A stretch of DNA of 42,562 nucleotides, taken from positions 1 through 42,562 of the forward strand of contig JAHEJP010000003.1 in the NCBI GenBank assembly GCA_024638855.1, in the 5' to 3' direction. The notes beneath the pieces are model-generated. The model was not told the DNA's origin. It was given only the letters and a program-made list of their open reading frames with translations, and ran no database searches. The position numbers were made by a program, and so were the translations under genes. This document shows positions 10,616-20,181 of this stretch, in pieces. The stretch is from Chloroflexota bacterium. Its GTDB lineage: Bacteria > Chloroflexota > Anaerolineae > Promineifilales > Promineifilaceae. Every line of letters starts with the position of its first letter. The first letter of the stretch is position 1.

Positions 10616-10831
10616 CGCAAACTCCGACTCGCTTCAAGATGACTAAATAAGCTATGGGCGGACCCCGTGGCTACAATGCAAAAGCTAGGGAGCAAATCTC
10701 CCCGCTATCGGCGCGACCTTGAGTATCCAATTTTTGGCACTACAACTTAAATATGACCTAAATTTACAAGGAAAACCCCTACATGTCAAGGTGACTTCAG
10801 TTAGGGTCACACATATATGCCTTCGGAACTA

Positions 10832-10860
10832 TTGACAGGAGCATGCCATTGGTGTAATGT
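10832..10860 (+). promoter_or_regulatory. candidate sigma70-like promoter upstream of ftsZ
   Basis: TTGACA at 10832-10837; TGTAAT at 10853-10858 (15-nt spacer) or TAATGT at 10855-10860 (17-nt spacer). Confidence 0.35.
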
Positions 10861-11016
10861 AGCGTCGATATCTTATTGTAGTATCCATAATTGAATACCG
10901 TTAGCGACGATCGGCGGCCTTTCCTTTTAAGCGAGTGCCATTTGCTGTTTTGACCCAGGCAAGACCGCATGATCCAGGCTTATTGTTTATCCATTAGTTC
11001 TTGTTGGAGTATTGTC

Positions 11017-12138
11017 ATGCAGAGGACGCCTGAACTAGACAGCCATGCTGTCATCCGAGTCATTGGGGTTGGGGGAGGTGGCAGCAATGCCGTCGATCGT
11101 ATGATTGGCGCGGGCCTGAGAGGTGTAGATTTCATTTCAATGAACACCGATGGGCAAGCGCTGATTCGTTCCAGTGCGCCGCATCGTCTTCGAATAGGAG
11201 AAAGTACAACTCGGGGCTTAGGCTCCGGCGGTGATCCATCCATAGGTGAAAAGGCCGCCACTGAGTCCATTGACCAGGTTTATGAAGTGGTCAAAGGCGC
11301 TGATATGGTATTCGTGACGGCTGGAATGGGGGGCGGAACAGGCACTGGCGGTGCCCCAGTGGTGGCCCGTGAAGCCCGAGAACAAGGAGCTTTGACAATC
11401 GGCGTGGTGACAAAACCCTTTTTCTTTGAGGGCACCAGGCGTACTGCCTTAGCTCTTGAAGGCATCGAAAAACTTAGGGAAGAGGTTGATACGCTTATCG
11501 TCATTCCCAATGATCGCATCTTAGAATTAACTGATAGGCGCATGACCCTGACGGAGTCGTTCACCTTGGCCGATGATTTTTTGCGCCAGGGTATCCAGGG
11601 CATCAGCGAATTGATCACCGTGCCGGGTCTTATCAACCTGGATTTTGCCGATGTTAAGACCATTATGGCTGAAGGTGGCGCTGCGCTCATGGCAGTCGGC
11701 GAAGGTACCGGCGAGGATCGAGCTCGACTTGCCGCCGAACAGGCCATCAGCTCCAATTTGCTGGATATCACCATCGATGGCGCCAAAGGCGTCCTGTTTA
11801 ATGTTACGGGAGGGCCTGATCTATCGCTATTTGAAGTTTATGATTCAGCATCAATCGTTCGGGAGACAACACACCCGGATGCAAATGTCATCTTTGGGGC
11901 GGTAATAGACGAAAATATGCATAATAAGATTCGGATTACTGTCGTTGCTACAGGCTTCGAACGATCGGAGCTAAGACAACATATGGTGGAGCGTCGAGAG
12001 GTTCAAGAAACGCCGGCCAAACGAAGTGAGCCATCTCCTCCGTCGCCAACAAAAAAGCAACCAGGGCAAAGTGCCTGGGCGCGGCCTAATTTTGCCCAGA
12101 ATGATCTGGCGATTCCGGCTTTCCTTCGCCGTCGTTGA
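11017..12138 (+). CDS. ftsZ: cell division protein FtsZ (canonical copy)
   Basis: GVGGGGSNAVDRM, GGGTGTGGAPVVA tubulin signature, GLINLDFADVKTIM T7 loop, C-terminal conserved peptide LAIPAFLRRR. The ORF track starts at 10969; ATG at 11017 preferred because GGAG lies 7 nt upstream and homology begins there. Confidence 0.95.
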   Translation: MQRTPELDSHAVIRVIGVGGGGSNAVDRMIGAGLRGVDFISMNTDGQALIRSSAPHRLRIGESTTRGLGSGGDPSIGEKAATESIDQVYEVVKGADMVFVTAGMGGGTGTGGAPVVAREAREQGALTIGVVTKPFFFEGTRRTALALEGIEKLREEVDTLIVIPNDRILELTDRRMTLTESFTLADDFLRQGIQGISELITVPGLINLDFADVKTIMAEGGAALMAVGEGTGEDRARLAAEQAISSNLLDITIDGAKGVLFNVTGGPDLSLFEVYDSASIVRETTHPDANVIFGAVIDENMHNKIRITVVATGFERSELRQHMVERREVQETPAKRSEPSPPSPTKKQPGQSAWARPNFAQNDLAIPAFLRRR

Positions 12139-12197
12139 GTGTCTTTCATGTAAATGAACCAAATTCGCTCTCATCTTCTTACACATCCCCTCTGCGT

Positions 12198-12235
12198 GCT
12201 CCCTCTGCCTCATGGCAGAGGGAGCTATCCCTTTT
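12198..12235 (+). terminator. perfect 12-bp hairpin between the two ftsZ genes, followed by a T-run; candidate terminator/attenuator
   Basis: GCTCCCTCTGCC (12198-12209) TCAT GGCAGAGGGAGC (12214-12225), then tatccctttttg. Confidence 0.55.
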
Positions 12236-12288
12236 TGACCTGGTCATTGGGCTGAGGACTGGATCAAACTTAAGGCGGGTGTTGGTAT

Positions 12289-13344
12289 ATGCAACGCAGA
12301 AAACGATCGCAACAACTGGCCCGCATTCACGTAGTTGGCATCGGAAGCGGGGGAAAGAGCGCTGTCAATGGTATGATAGCCAGCGGCGTATACGGCCCCG
12401 ATTACTTGACCATCGACACCGACGTTACCACTTTTAGAGAATCCAAAGCACGCCAGCATATTCACCTGGGTGAAGTCGAAGCCGTTAGCGAGGGAACCAG
12501 CGGCGAAGCCGCTCGCGGCCGGCGGGCAGCAGCAGGTTCTGTCGAGGCTATCAGCAATGCTTTACGAGGCAGTGATTTGGTCTTTATCCTAGCCGGCCTA
12601 GGGGGTGGTACAGGTACTGGGGCTTCCCCGATAGTTGCCCAAACAGCCAAGGGATTAGGCGCTCTGGTGGTGGGCATCGTTACATATCCCTATCCGTTTG
12701 AGGGAGAAATGAGGGCCACTACGGCTCGGCTTGGAGTAGCCCAGCTCCGGAATTGGACTGATACTTTAATTGTGATTCCTAACGAGCGCTTGCTCGAATC
12801 TTCAGGAGGATCAATCCCATTTCATGAGACTTATCGTTTGGCTCAACAGATTTGGCGTCAAAGCGTTCAAGGAGTCAGTGATCTCATCAATCAATCCGGG
12901 CTCATTAACGTTGATTTTGCCGATGTTCGCTCAATTGTCTCTGAAGGGGGTGGGGCGATCATCGCTACCGGTAGGGCCAGTGGTGAGAATCGCGCTAAAC
13001 GAGCGGCTGAACAGGCCACCCACTCCGAGTTACTAGGTATTACGATTGACGGAGCTCATGGGGTGTTACTTAATGTCTGCGGTGGCGCGGATATGGGATT
13101 GCTTGAGGTAGAGCAAGCGGCCGAGATCATCACCCAACGGACGCATAGCGATGCTAATGTGATCTTTGGCGCGGCTGTCAACCAGGCTTTAGTGGATGAG
13201 ATAAGGGTGACAGTACTGGCCACAGGGTTCACCTTCGCAGGCGCTTCCCGGAACGCTGGTCCCGATTTACGGAAGTTCGTCCGCCCCAAATCTGTCGCCC
13301 CTACATGGCAACTAGAGCCAATTCCCCTTAATCGCGGAAGATAA
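12289..13344 (+). CDS. divergent FtsZ paralog lacking the C-terminal conserved peptide
   Basis: 351 aa; [15 protein letters not shown] signature and [15 protein letters not shown]7 loop present; N-terminal loop reads [13 protein letters not shown]; ends [10 protein letters not shown] with no DIPAFLR-type tail. Confidence 0.93.
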   Translation: MQRRKRSQQLARIHVVGIGSGGKSAVNGMIASGVYGPDYLTIDTDVTTFRESKARQHIHLGEVEAVSEGTSGEAARGRRAAAGSVEAISNALRGSDLVFILAGLGGGTGTGASPIVAQTAKGLGALVVGIVTYPYPFEGEMRATTARLGVAQLRNWTDTLIVIPNERLLESSGGSIPFHETYRLAQQIWRQSVQGVSDLINQSGLINVDFADVRSIVSEGGGAIIATGRASGENRAKRAAEQATHSELLGITIDGAHGVLLNVCGGADMGLLEVEQAAEIITQRTHSDANVIFGAAVNQALVDEIRVTVLATGFTFAGASRNAGPDLRKFVRPKSVAPTWQLEPIPLNRGR

Positions 13345-13452
13345 CCTGGCGACGTACTCGATTAGGCCCGTAAACTTTCTCCAATCTCAGCTTTATAGAT
13401 TCTACTGTCGGTCGCCTAAGATTGTGATGCCCCAAGATTGACTCAAGGACTA

Positions 13453-14610
13453 TTAAAGTTGTGCGATGGCCCTTGATAGTTGTTGGCGCCATTCGAGGGA
13501 GTCAAGCCTGGCCCATAAACCCGGAAACTCGACCAATAGCCTTTTTAATTCTATCTCTCGTGCTTGGCGATAGAGCCCAACACCAACCGCGAGTCCCTCT
13601 TCTTCATTGTTGTCCAGCATATCCATATGAACCCGGACATCATTCAGATCCCCCAGGTGAGTGAGAAGCTCTTTGACGGTATCGATGTTTTCATTTACAG
13701 AAATTCCTAAGACCGGCTGGAAGAATTCCAATGTATACCGTAATTCTTTGATTTGAATTCTGAGCATATGCAGGCGTTGTAGATCAACATCGTCAAGATA
13801 GACATCATAAGCACGGACGTTTGCCAATTTTTCATAAAGAAAAACCGGCGCCAGGTGGCTCACCTTGGATGGCATCAGTGTCCCTGACAGAGCCAAAACG
13901 CCTTCACCCTCACTATGGCTGAACCTTTCGAACTCTGCTAACAGCAATGAGTATTTGCTCTTGGCCAGATAGTGGCGAACTTTTTCGTCGGCATATTGTT
14001 TTCTAATCTGCCAGTAGTCCCGCATTTTGCGAAGGGCGTCTAGATCGGTAGCCTTTAACTGGTCGGAAGCCTCACTCTCTTCCAAGTAGCCTTCTAGCTT
14101 GTATAGAAAAACAGCTAAATCCCGCGACCGGCCTAGGCGGTGCATAAATTTCCGGAAACGACGCCGGTAACGGTCTAATAATCCTGCCTCGTAATAGGGT
14201 TTGAACAGACGAAAAGCTGTACGCAATTGGCGTATCGTTTTTCGTGTTTCGTGGACGGCCGTAACGCTGGTTGTGGTTTCTAGGTCGACTTCAAATTCCT
14301 TGATCTTCAGAACTAAACCGGCCATGATCCGGCGACCAGCTTCGGCGATCGGATCGTCGGCCGAAAAAAGTCGGAAGGTCATAATATTCGCCGGGAATAG
14401 CGCCATCCGCTGGCGTTTATAGGCTCGTTGCATTTGGCGAACATGAGTGATGGACACCTGCAGTTCTGCGGCGATTTGCTCCTGAGTCAGACCATCATCG
14501 GCCAATAGTAGAATATTCGCCCGCTTCAAATATGCTGTACCGGACGAGCTCCTGTCCACGAAGGATGACAACGAATCGCGTTCCTCCGGGGTTAGAATTG
14601 GTTCTGGCAT
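13453..14610 (-). CDS. HTH (IS630-transposase-like N-terminus) - CHAD domain fusion protein
   Basis: N-term LTPEERDSLSSFVDRSSSGTAYLKRANILLLADDGLTQEQIAAELQVSITHVRQMQRAYKRQR; CHAD hallmarks VHETRKTIRQLRTAFRLFKPYY, FMHRLGRSRDLAVF, IQIKELRYTLEFF, LGDLNDVRVHMDML. Confidence 0.88.
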   Translation of the reverse strand: MPEPILTPEERDSLSSFVDRSSSGTAYLKRANILLLADDGLTQEQIAAELQVSITHVRQMQRAYKRQRMALFPANIMTFRLFSADDPIAEAGRRIMAGLVLKIKEFEVDLETTTSVTAVHETRKTIRQLRTAFRLFKPYYEAGLLDRYRRRFRKFMHRLGRSRDLAVFLYKLEGYLEESEASDQLKATDLDALRKMRDYWQIRKQYADEKVRHYLAKSKYSLLLAEFERFSHSEGEGVLALSGTLMPSKVSHLAPVFLYEKLANVRAYDVYLDDVDLQRLHMLRIQIKELRYTLEFFQPVLGISVNENIDTVKELLTHLGDLNDVRVHMDMLDNNEEEGLAVGVGLYRQAREIELKRLLVEFPGLWARLDSLEWRQQLSRAIAQL

Positions 14611-14831
14611 AGGTCGATTATAACAATTGGCCAGCGCTGTACAATTCGAAAGGCGACCAACTCAATCAGCCAGCCGCCTTTCCTTCTCGCATTTATCGTT
14701 CGGCTTTATAAAATATTTACTGTCAGGCGCAGGAAACCTCGACCGAACAAAGTCCATCGCTCTCTGTTTTTCAATTCAGCTGTACGATTTCGTTCAGGTC
14801 AACTTGATATGCCAGATGCGCTGGTTCAAAT

Positions 14832-15986
14832 TTATTTCCGGAACAACTCTCGGACGACAATATTACGCTGTATTTGGCTGGTGCCCTCGTAAATCTGGAA
14901 AATTTTGGCGTCTCGCATCAGTTTTTCGACGGGATACTCAGACATATATCCATAACCGCCGAATACTTGAACGGCGTCGGTGGTGACTTTCATGCAGGCA
15001 TCAGCGGCATAGGCCTTGGCAAAGGCAGCGGCCGTCGTATTCCGTTCACCGGCATCGACTGACCAGGCCGCTTTCCAGACCAACATCCTTGAAGCCTCGA
15101 CTTGCATGGCCATATCGGCGACCATGTGTCCCATGACCTGATGCTGCCAGAGAGGTTTACCCCACGTGGTTCGCTCTTTCGCATACTGTATGGACTCGTC
15201 TAAAGCTCTTTGGGCTACGCCCACAGCCCCGGCCGCAGTTGGCGGCCGGCTGCGATCGAAGACCTTCATAGCGATCATGAAGCCTATACCTTCCTGGCCC
15301 AGCAAATGGCTTGCCGGCACTTTAACATCCTCAAAAACCACTTCGGCCGTATCTGAGGCATGCTGGCCCATCTTGTCAAAGGGCTTGCCAACGCTCACAC
15401 CCTCCCAATCCCTGTCAACGATAAAACAACTCATACCGTTATAGCGTTGAGAGGGATCGGTGTAAGCGAAAACCGTGTAGTAATTGGCAACCGTGGCGCC
15501 GGTGATGAACATTTTGCTGCCGTTTAAGATGTAGTGGTCGCCATTTTTGGTTGCCGTGGTTTTTATTCCGGCTACATCAGATCCTGCCTCAGGTTCGGTA
15601 GCACAATATCCAGCTAACTCACCGTCAGCCATCCGCCCCCCATATTCCTTTTTTTGTTCATCGCTGCCGGCGATCAAAATGGGGGAGAAGGCCAGGCCAT
15701 TGACACCTATGGCGGTACTCATTCCCGAACAACCCCAGGCGAGCTCTTCTGCGACCAGTGTTTCTTCAAACAAGCTAAGTCCTAATCCTCCGTAATCCTC
15801 CGGTACGCTCATGGCCGTCAAGCCCATTTCTTGGGCTTTTTTGATGACAGGCCAGGGAAATTCATGAGATTTATCGTAATGTTCGGCCACCGGCGCAATC
15901 TCGTTCCGGGCAAAATCACGAGCCAATTGCTGAATCATCACTTGTTCTTCCGTCAGCCCAAAGCTGACGCTGCCGTTTTTGCTCAT
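14832..15986 (-). CDS. acyl-CoA dehydrogenase
   Basis: YCATEPEAGSDVAGIKTTA, FDRSRPPTAAGAVGVAQRALDE, YEGTSQIQRNIVVRELF C-terminal catalytic-Glu region. Confidence 0.95.
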   Translation of the reverse strand: MSKNGSVSFGLTEEQVMIQQLARDFARNEIAPVAEHYDKSHEFPWPVIKKAQEMGLTAMSVPEDYGGLGLSLFEETLVAEELAWGCSGMSTAIGVNGLAFSPILIAGSDEQKKEYGGRMADGELAGYCATEPEAGSDVAGIKTTATKNGDHYILNGSKMFITGATVANYYTVFAYTDPSQRYNGMSCFIVDRDWEGVSVGKPFDKMGQHASDTAEVVFEDVKVPASHLLGQEGIGFMIAMKVFDRSRPPTAAGAVGVAQRALDESIQYAKERTTWGKPLWQHQVMGHMVADMAMQVEASRMLVWKAAWSVDAGERNTTAAAFAKAYAADACMKVTTDAVQVFGGYGYMSEYPVEKLMRDAKIFQIYEGTSQIQRNIVVRELFRK

Positions 15987-16102
15987 TGTTCTGCTCCTTT
16001 GTCTCGACAGAATTCAAACTCAGTCCTCTACATGTAGGCCTTTCACCAGTACATGCAGGTCAAGAAAAACGTCTTACTTTGAACAACAAATTTACATAAT
16101 GT

Positions 16103-17656
16103 TTATTCTAAGGATCGCAACTCAGTCTTCAGAATCTTTCCGGTGGCATTCATGGGCAATGTATCGCGGAACTCAATGATTCGTGGGTATTTGTAGTCGG
16201 CAATGGTATCTTTAGTCCAGGCGATGAGTTCTTTTTCGGTGATGGAGGTTTCGCCAACTGGGACGACGAAGGCTTTGATCTCCTCGCCATATTGCTCGTC
16301 GGGTATGCCTATGACGGCAGCCAGACTGACTTGGGGATGGCTCATCAATGCCTCCTCCACCTCCCTTGGATAGACGTTAAAACCACCACGTATCACCATG
16401 TCCTTTACGCGATCGACGATGTAGATATAGCCGTCTTCGTCCATCTGGCCAATATCGCCGGTGTGAAACCAACCACCACGAAAAGCGTCAGCCGAAGCCC
16501 CCGGCCGGTTGAAATAGCCTTTCATGACATTATGACCACGAATCAAAATTTCACCCAACTCGCCCTGGGTTAATTCCTTGTCAAGCTCGTCTACAATCCG
16601 AATATCAATACCCCACACTGGCAAGCCCACCGAACCGGGTTTTCTTTCCCGATCCAGGCGGTTAAAACTGGCTACAGGGCTTGTTTCCGACAAACCGTAC
16701 CCTTCCTGGATCTTCACCGAGAATTTCTCTTCGAAAGCCTGCATAACATCCAGGGGCATTGCTGCCCCTCCAGAAACACTCAATCGTAAATTCTCAGAAA
16801 TTTTCTTGAGATCAAACTTCTCCGCATCAGGATGGTTCAATATGGCCCAGTACATGGTCGGCACACCTGCGAAAAATGTGACATTGTCACGTTGCATGAT
16901 CCCCAGCGCTGCGCCGGCATCAAAGCGGGGAAGGAGAGAGAGAGTAGCACCCGTATAAAATCCAGCATTCATTTGCACCGTTTGGCCGAAGGAGTGGAAT
17001 AGGGGAAGCGTGATCAAATGAATGTCGTGGTCAGCCTTACCGAAAAGATTGTCTGCCAGGCGGGCGTTCATGACCATGTTAGAGTGTGAAAGTTCGGCTC
17101 CTTTTGGCTGGCCTGTCGTGCCGCTGGTATAAAGAATGACGGCCGTATCATCTGCCATCGTCTGAACGGTACCAAATTTGGGAGACTGCTTCGCCATCAG
17201 CATCCCCAATGTCTTGACGCCCTCGATGGATGGCGCCGCTGCCGGGTCGACCGTGATCAAAAAGAAATGCTCGCATTCCGCGGTCTCTTGGAAACCCGCG
17301 TAACCCATTTTGCCCATCGGCAATTGGTCAGTCCCCTCGAAGCAGAAATAGGCCTTGGATTGCGAATCTTTGAGATGATAAGCTATTTCCCGGCTTTTGA
17401 GCAGTACGTTCAGAGGGACGACAACAGCGCCTGCTTTTAAGATGCCATAGTAGACGATGGGGAAAAAAGGAAGATTTGGACAGCTAAGAGCGACTTTGTC
17501 ACCCTTTTGTATGCCCAAGTTAGATAGACCATTGGCTACTTGGTTTGCCGCCGCGTTCACAGCCGCATAGGGCAATTTGGTGTCATTTAATACAATGGCC
17601 ATCCTGTCCGGGTGATCGCGGGTTGTATCTTCCAATAGCGTCGCCAGGTTTAACAT
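16103..17656 (-). CDS. long-chain fatty-acid/acyl-CoA ligase (AMP-dependent synthetase)
   Basis: ANL motifs ILYTSGTTGQPKGAELSH, GYGLSETSPV, GWFHTGDIGQMDEDGYIYIVDRVKDMVIRGGFNVYPREVEE, NATGKILKTEL. Confidence 0.94.
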   Translation of the reverse strand: MLNLATLLEDTTRDHPDRMAIVLNDTKLPYAAVNAAANQVANGLSNLGIQKGDKVALSCPNLPFFPIVYYGILKAGAVVVPLNVLLKSREIAYHLKDSQSKAYFCFEGTDQLPMGKMGYAGFQETAECEHFFLITVDPAAAPSIEGVKTLGMLMAKQSPKFGTVQTMADDTAVILYTSGTTGQPKGAELSHSNMVMNARLADNLFGKADHDIHLITLPLFHSFGQTVQMNAGFYTGATLSLLPRFDAGAALGIMQRDNVTFFAGVPTMYWAILNHPDAEKFDLKKISENLRLSVSGGAAMPLDVMQAFEEKFSVKIQEGYGLSETSPVASFNRLDRERKPGSVGLPVWGIDIRIVDELDKELTQGELGEILIRGHNVMKGYFNRPGASADAFRGGWFHTGDIGQMDEDGYIYIVDRVKDMVIRGGFNVYPREVEEALMSHPQVSLAAVIGIPDEQYGEEIKAFVVPVGETSITEKELIAWTKDTIADYKYPRIIEFRDTLPMNATGKILKTELRSLE

Positions 17657-17796
17657 CTTCGCTCTCCTCTATCTCTATTCACAGATCGAATTTAAAAGAT
17701 ACAAGTGCGGTCCAGATGGCCTTTATGAAACATGTTTGGCTGAACCACCGATTTATTCAATTTGACAGGGCGATAAATTCAAGGGTCTACCCTGTT

Positions 17797-18435
17797 TTAA
17801 TGCTCTGATTCCGAAGGCGTTTCCGCGTCATTTTCAGCCTCCCCTTTACTCACTTCACCACCCTCTTCTTCAGCGGGCTCTTCTGACGTCAAAGCCTCTT
17901 CTTCCTTCATATCTTCCGCTGGTGCAGCGGTATCGGCTTCTAATTGTTCGGCCTTGGTCAAATCGACGGTAATGATACCTGATTTGCCACCAGTCTCGAT
18001 CACGGCTTGTTTTACGACCATTCGTTTTTCGGCAACCGGTCCCTCGACGTATACTTTGGCCAGAGCAAAACCCACAATGTGGGCTTCTGCGTCGATCATG
18101 ACATCGCCTACTGTGCCCACCTTTGTACCCCCGGCCGTATCAATATCTCGTCCTTGAAGCTCATCGCGTCGTAGCCACAATTCCACCTCGGGTGTGTCGA
18201 CATTGTCGGTGACCACATCCGGTCCACTAACCAAGACGGCATCAACACCAAGAACCGTGATGTGATCACGGCGAATCGCTCTTATTTTACGGTTGATGAG
18301 CCCTTCCCTTCCCAGAAATATGCCGGTTAAAATATCCAGATCGAGATCTAGGAAAAGATCCTTCACTGAGCCCAGTTGCCGGCCGTCGATCACACTATAT
18401 ATCGGTTTTCCAATCAATTCCTTGCCAATGCGCAT
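17797..18435 (-). CDS. double PRC-barrel domain protein with highly acidic C-terminal tail
   Basis: MRIGKELIGKPIYSVIDGRQLGSVKDLFLD and ...GRDIDTAGGTKVGTVGDVMIDAEAHIVGFA; ATG at 18435 preferred over 18528 because of an AGGAGGAG-like SD immediately upstream. Confidence 0.82.
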   Translation of the reverse strand: MRIGKELIGKPIYSVIDGRQLGSVKDLFLDLDLDILTGIFLGREGLINRKIRAIRRDHITVLGVDAVLVSGPDVVTDNVDTPEVELWLRRDELQGRDIDTAGGTKVGTVGDVMIDAEAHIVGFALAKVYVEGPVAEKRMVVKQAVIETGGKSGIITVDLTKAEQLEADTAAPAEDMKEEEALTSEEPAEEEGGEVSKGEAENDAETPSESEH

Positions 18436-18683
18436 TTTTTCTCCTCCTAAAGTGGAATCTAAGAAAATGTGTAGGTGCAACAACAACCCCAGGCCACACT
18501 GTTCATATGCCAACCCGATCGGGTACATCAGGCGAATAAAATCTTACAGACTCGCTACTCTTGATTATAATCAGAGATTAGGGAGTGGTAAAGCAGCTTG
18601 TTATAATCACTTTCCCTGATTACCTATCGGGATAGCGATGTTTCCAGACGTCAAAGATACAATTAACCTAAAGGAGCAGCTTC

Positions 18684-19961
18684 GTGTCCAATTCTTTTGA
18701 TCCTTACGTAGTACGCAAACAATTCCCTTCCCTGAACCAGATAGTGACCGGCCGTCCGGCTATTTTCTTTGATGGACCTGGTGGAACGCAGACTCCTCAG
18801 AGTGTGATCGATACTATGAGCCACTATCTGGCCAATGATAACAGTAATTTAGGCGGCGCTTTTAAAACCAGTCGCCAGACGGTCCAGGTCGCCGCACAAG
18901 CTCGACAAGCAATAGCCGATTTTTTTAACGCCAATCGCCCTGAAGAGATCGCCTTCGGTCAAAACATGACCAGCTTAACCTTTGCCGTAAGCAGGGCAAT
19001 AAGCCGGACCTGGCACCCAGGCGATGAGATTGTCGTCACCTGGTTAGACCATGATGCCAATATCACGCCTTGGGTACTCGCTGCCCAGGACAAGGGAGTG
19101 ACCGTTCGTTGGCTACAGTTTCAGGTCGAAGATTGTACATTGAATGCAGACCACCTGGCTGAATTATTAAATGAACGGACGCGCCTGGTGGCTGTGACCT
19201 TTGCCTCTAATGCCGTTGGTAGCATTGTTGATGTGGCCAGGGTTGCCGAATTGGCGCACGAAGTTGGCGCGCATGTTTACGTTGATGCCGTCCACTACAC
19301 ACCCCACAATCCTGTCGACGTTCAAGCCCTCGACTGTGATTTTTTGGTGGCCTCGGCTTACAAATTCTTTGGACCACATACGGGCATCCTATATGGCAAG
19401 TACGAATTGTTGGAGAAACTTGAGGCGTACAAAGTCCGTCCGGCTCCAGATTCGCCACCAGGAAAGTGGGAAACCGGCACCCAGAGCTTTGAGAGTCTTG
19501 CTGGTGTAAATGCTGCGATTGACTATTTGGAATCTATTGGCCAGGTGTACGGACAATCAATTACAGGTGAATTGGGTCGTTATGGCGGCCGACCGTTAAG
19601 GCTGAAACAAGCCATGGCAGTGATAAAGGAGTACGAAGAAACTCTCAGCCTTCATTTCCTTGAGCGGGCTACCGAGGTACCAGGTTTTCGGGTATACGGC
19701 ATTACCGACGTTGAAAGATTGGCCGAGAGAGCGCCAACTTTCGCCGTTAGCCTGGAAGGCTATACGCCTCGTGAAGTGGCCCGATCTTTGGGTGAAGAGG
19801 GGATTTTCGTTTGGGACGGTCACTATTACGCCGTTGCCGTGATGGAACAGCTGGATACACTGCACGCCGGTGGTCTCGTACGTGTTGGTTTCGCTCACTA
19901 CAATACTGTGGAGGAGATAAACCTTATGATCGACCATTTGAAGCGATTGACCGAGGCTTGA
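18684..19961 (+). CDS. class V aminotransferase, cysteine desulfurase-like protein
   Basis: FDGPGGTQTPQSVIDTMSHYL, VYVDAVHYTPHNPVDVQALDCDFLVASAYKFFGPHTGILYG (PLP-Lys region). Confidence 0.9.
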   Translation: MSNSFDPYVVRKQFPSLNQIVTGRPAIFFDGPGGTQTPQSVIDTMSHYLANDNSNLGGAFKTSRQTVQVAAQARQAIADFFNANRPEEIAFGQNMTSLTFAVSRAISRTWHPGDEIVVTWLDHDANITPWVLAAQDKGVTVRWLQFQVEDCTLNADHLAELLNERTRLVAVTFASNAVGSIVDVARVAELAHEVGAHVYVDAVHYTPHNPVDVQALDCDFLVASAYKFFGPHTGILYGKYELLEKLEAYKVRPAPDSPPGKWETGTQSFESLAGVNAAIDYLESIGQVYGQSITGELGRYGGRPLRLKQAMAVIKEYEETLSLHFLERATEVPGFRVYGITDVERLAERAPTFAVSLEGYTPREVARSLGEEGIFVWDGHYYAVAVMEQLDTLHAGGLVRVGFAHYNTVEEINLMIDHLKRLTEA

Positions 19962-20068
19962 GTGTGTCATGTCTTTAAAAAATGAGAGAAACCTTTGGCA
20001 TCCTAAACGCTGATTGACAGCATCTGATGTCAAGATATAATGATCACCGTTCATTTCTCATTGATTCC

Positions 20069-20094
20069 GCGGTTTGAGTTATGGGCTCGACCGC
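20069..20094 (+). other. imperfect hairpin downstream of the cysteine desulfurase-like gene
   Basis: GCGGTTTGAG / CTCGACCGC with 7-nt loop TTATGGG; no clear T-tract. Confidence 0.35.
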
Positions 20095-20127
20095 ACTGCT
20101 ATCCTTTCTAGTAAGGAGGTGGTGTCT

Positions 20128-20181
20128 ATGGATAGTTATTTATCTAAAGGCACCGTAGCGCCACCTCCGCGAAAGCGGTAA
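20128..20181 (+). CDS. short leader ORF MDSYLSKGTVAPPPRKR upstream of homoserine dehydrogenase
   Basis: ATG preceded by AAGGAGGT (20113-20120), 8 nt between GGAGG and ATG; stop TAA at 20179-20181; not in the supplied ORF track because of its length. Confidence 0.5.
   Translation: MDSYLSKGTVAPPPRKR

Noticed and set aside
11280-11786. 168-aa ORF antisense to ftsZ
   Set aside because: Serine/alanine/proline-rich shadow of a strongly conserved coding strand; typical antisense ORF in a GC-moderate gene.
18562-18573. TGATTATAATCA palindrome between the PRC-barrel and cysteine desulfurase-like genes
   Set aside because: AT-rich and centred on a -10-like TATAAT, so a promoter element explains it without a special operator.
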